Positions 5,966-6,058 of a stretch of DNA of 6,058 nt are shown here, piece by piece. Made by a program: the position numbers and the translations under genes. This DNA is from Gammaproteobacteria bacterium (GTDB lineage: Bacteria; Pseudomonadota; Gammaproteobacteria; Steroidobacterales; Woeseiaceae): positions 1 through 6,058 of the forward strand of contig JAOUNK010000210.1 in assembly GCA_029881015.1 (NCBI GenBank), given 5' to 3'. Every line of letters starts with the position of its first letter. The stretch's first letter is position 1. Under the pieces are notes generated by a model that ran no database searches, was not told where the DNA came from, and saw nothing but the letters and a program-made list of their open reading frames with translations.

Positions 5966-6058
5966 GGCATGCCGCGGGCAAGTAGCGAAGTACCCGCTAT
6001 TTCACTGCGCAGTATGGCGGCGACTTTTTCGGGCTGCATGGGGCGGCTGATCAGGAAA
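5962..6058 (-). CDS. C-terminal end of a probable EAL-domain protein (5' part outside window)
   Basis: Read on the reverse strand from 6057, the frame gives FLISRPMQPEKVAAILRSE and 12 more residues before TAG at 5964-5962. The FLISRPM followed by a proline- and acid-containing helix matches how EAL domains (cyclic-di-GMP phosphodiesterases) typically end, where a glycine-aromatic-leucine-x-serine/glycine-arginine-proline motif precedes the last helix. Only 31 residues are visible, so catalytic residues, upstream sensor or GGDEF domains, and activity cannot be judged. It converges on the trp operon and its stop overlaps that of the zinc-ribbon gene by four bases. Confidence 0.6.
   Translation of the reverse strand, partial: FLISRPMQPEKVAAILRSEIAGTSLLARGMP
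5980..6002. terminator. Weak hairpin candidate just past the operon end
   Basis: AAGTAGCG (5980-5987) can pair with CGCTATTT (5995-6002) around a seven-base loop, eight pairs with one G-U, fourteen bases after the + strand stop. Only three T occupy its end and it lies inside the convergent coding region, so it is a poor match to a classic intrinsic terminator and may be chance. Confidence 0.2.

Overview
The window holds the 3' part of trpE followed by complete trpG, trpD, trpC, trpF, trpB and trpA, all on the + strand. Together they cover the pathway from chorismate to tryptophan. The base composition is GC-rich and none of the genes is fused: trpG/trpD and trpC/trpF are separate, unlike in enteric bacteria. 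The fragment ending at 5962 on the - strand resembles the end of an EAL-domain protein. These points suggest a high-GC proteobacterium, most likely a gammaproteobacterium outside the enterics; this is an inference, not a firm placement.

Layout: trpE (5' end outside the window) ends at 640. trpG starts at 640, trpD at 1233, trpC at 2252, trpF at 3034, trpB at 3645 and trpA at 4885. Each start overlaps the preceding stop by 1 to 14 bases, so this is one translationally coupled operon. Four bases after trpA a GTG probably starts a DUF2007-type small protein with a C-terminal zinc ribbon, ending at 5965. A convergent gene on the - strand ends at 5962, and the two stop codons share the palindrome CTAG. 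No stretch of more than 300 bases lacks a gene. The operon promoter and any leader or attenuator lie upstream of the window.

How the genes work together: TrpE and TrpG make anthranilate, TrpD adds the phosphoribosyl group, TrpF isomerises it, TrpC closes the indole ring, and TrpA/TrpB release indole-glyceraldehyde 3-phosphate's indole and condense it with serine.

The outstanding feature is in trpF. Two tandem 36-bp copies (3335-3406, 34 of 36 bases identical) of a palindromic REP-like sequence are read in frame as a 12-residue peptide repeat. A third copy of the palindrome core lies inverted 150 bp upstream in the same gene (3171-3189), with a stem that is changed but still paired. This looks like a mobile or recombining palindromic element that has become protein-coding inside an essential-pathway enzyme. 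It sits where the (beta-alpha)8 barrel normally has its beta5-alpha5-beta6 connection, next to the position of the catalytic acid.
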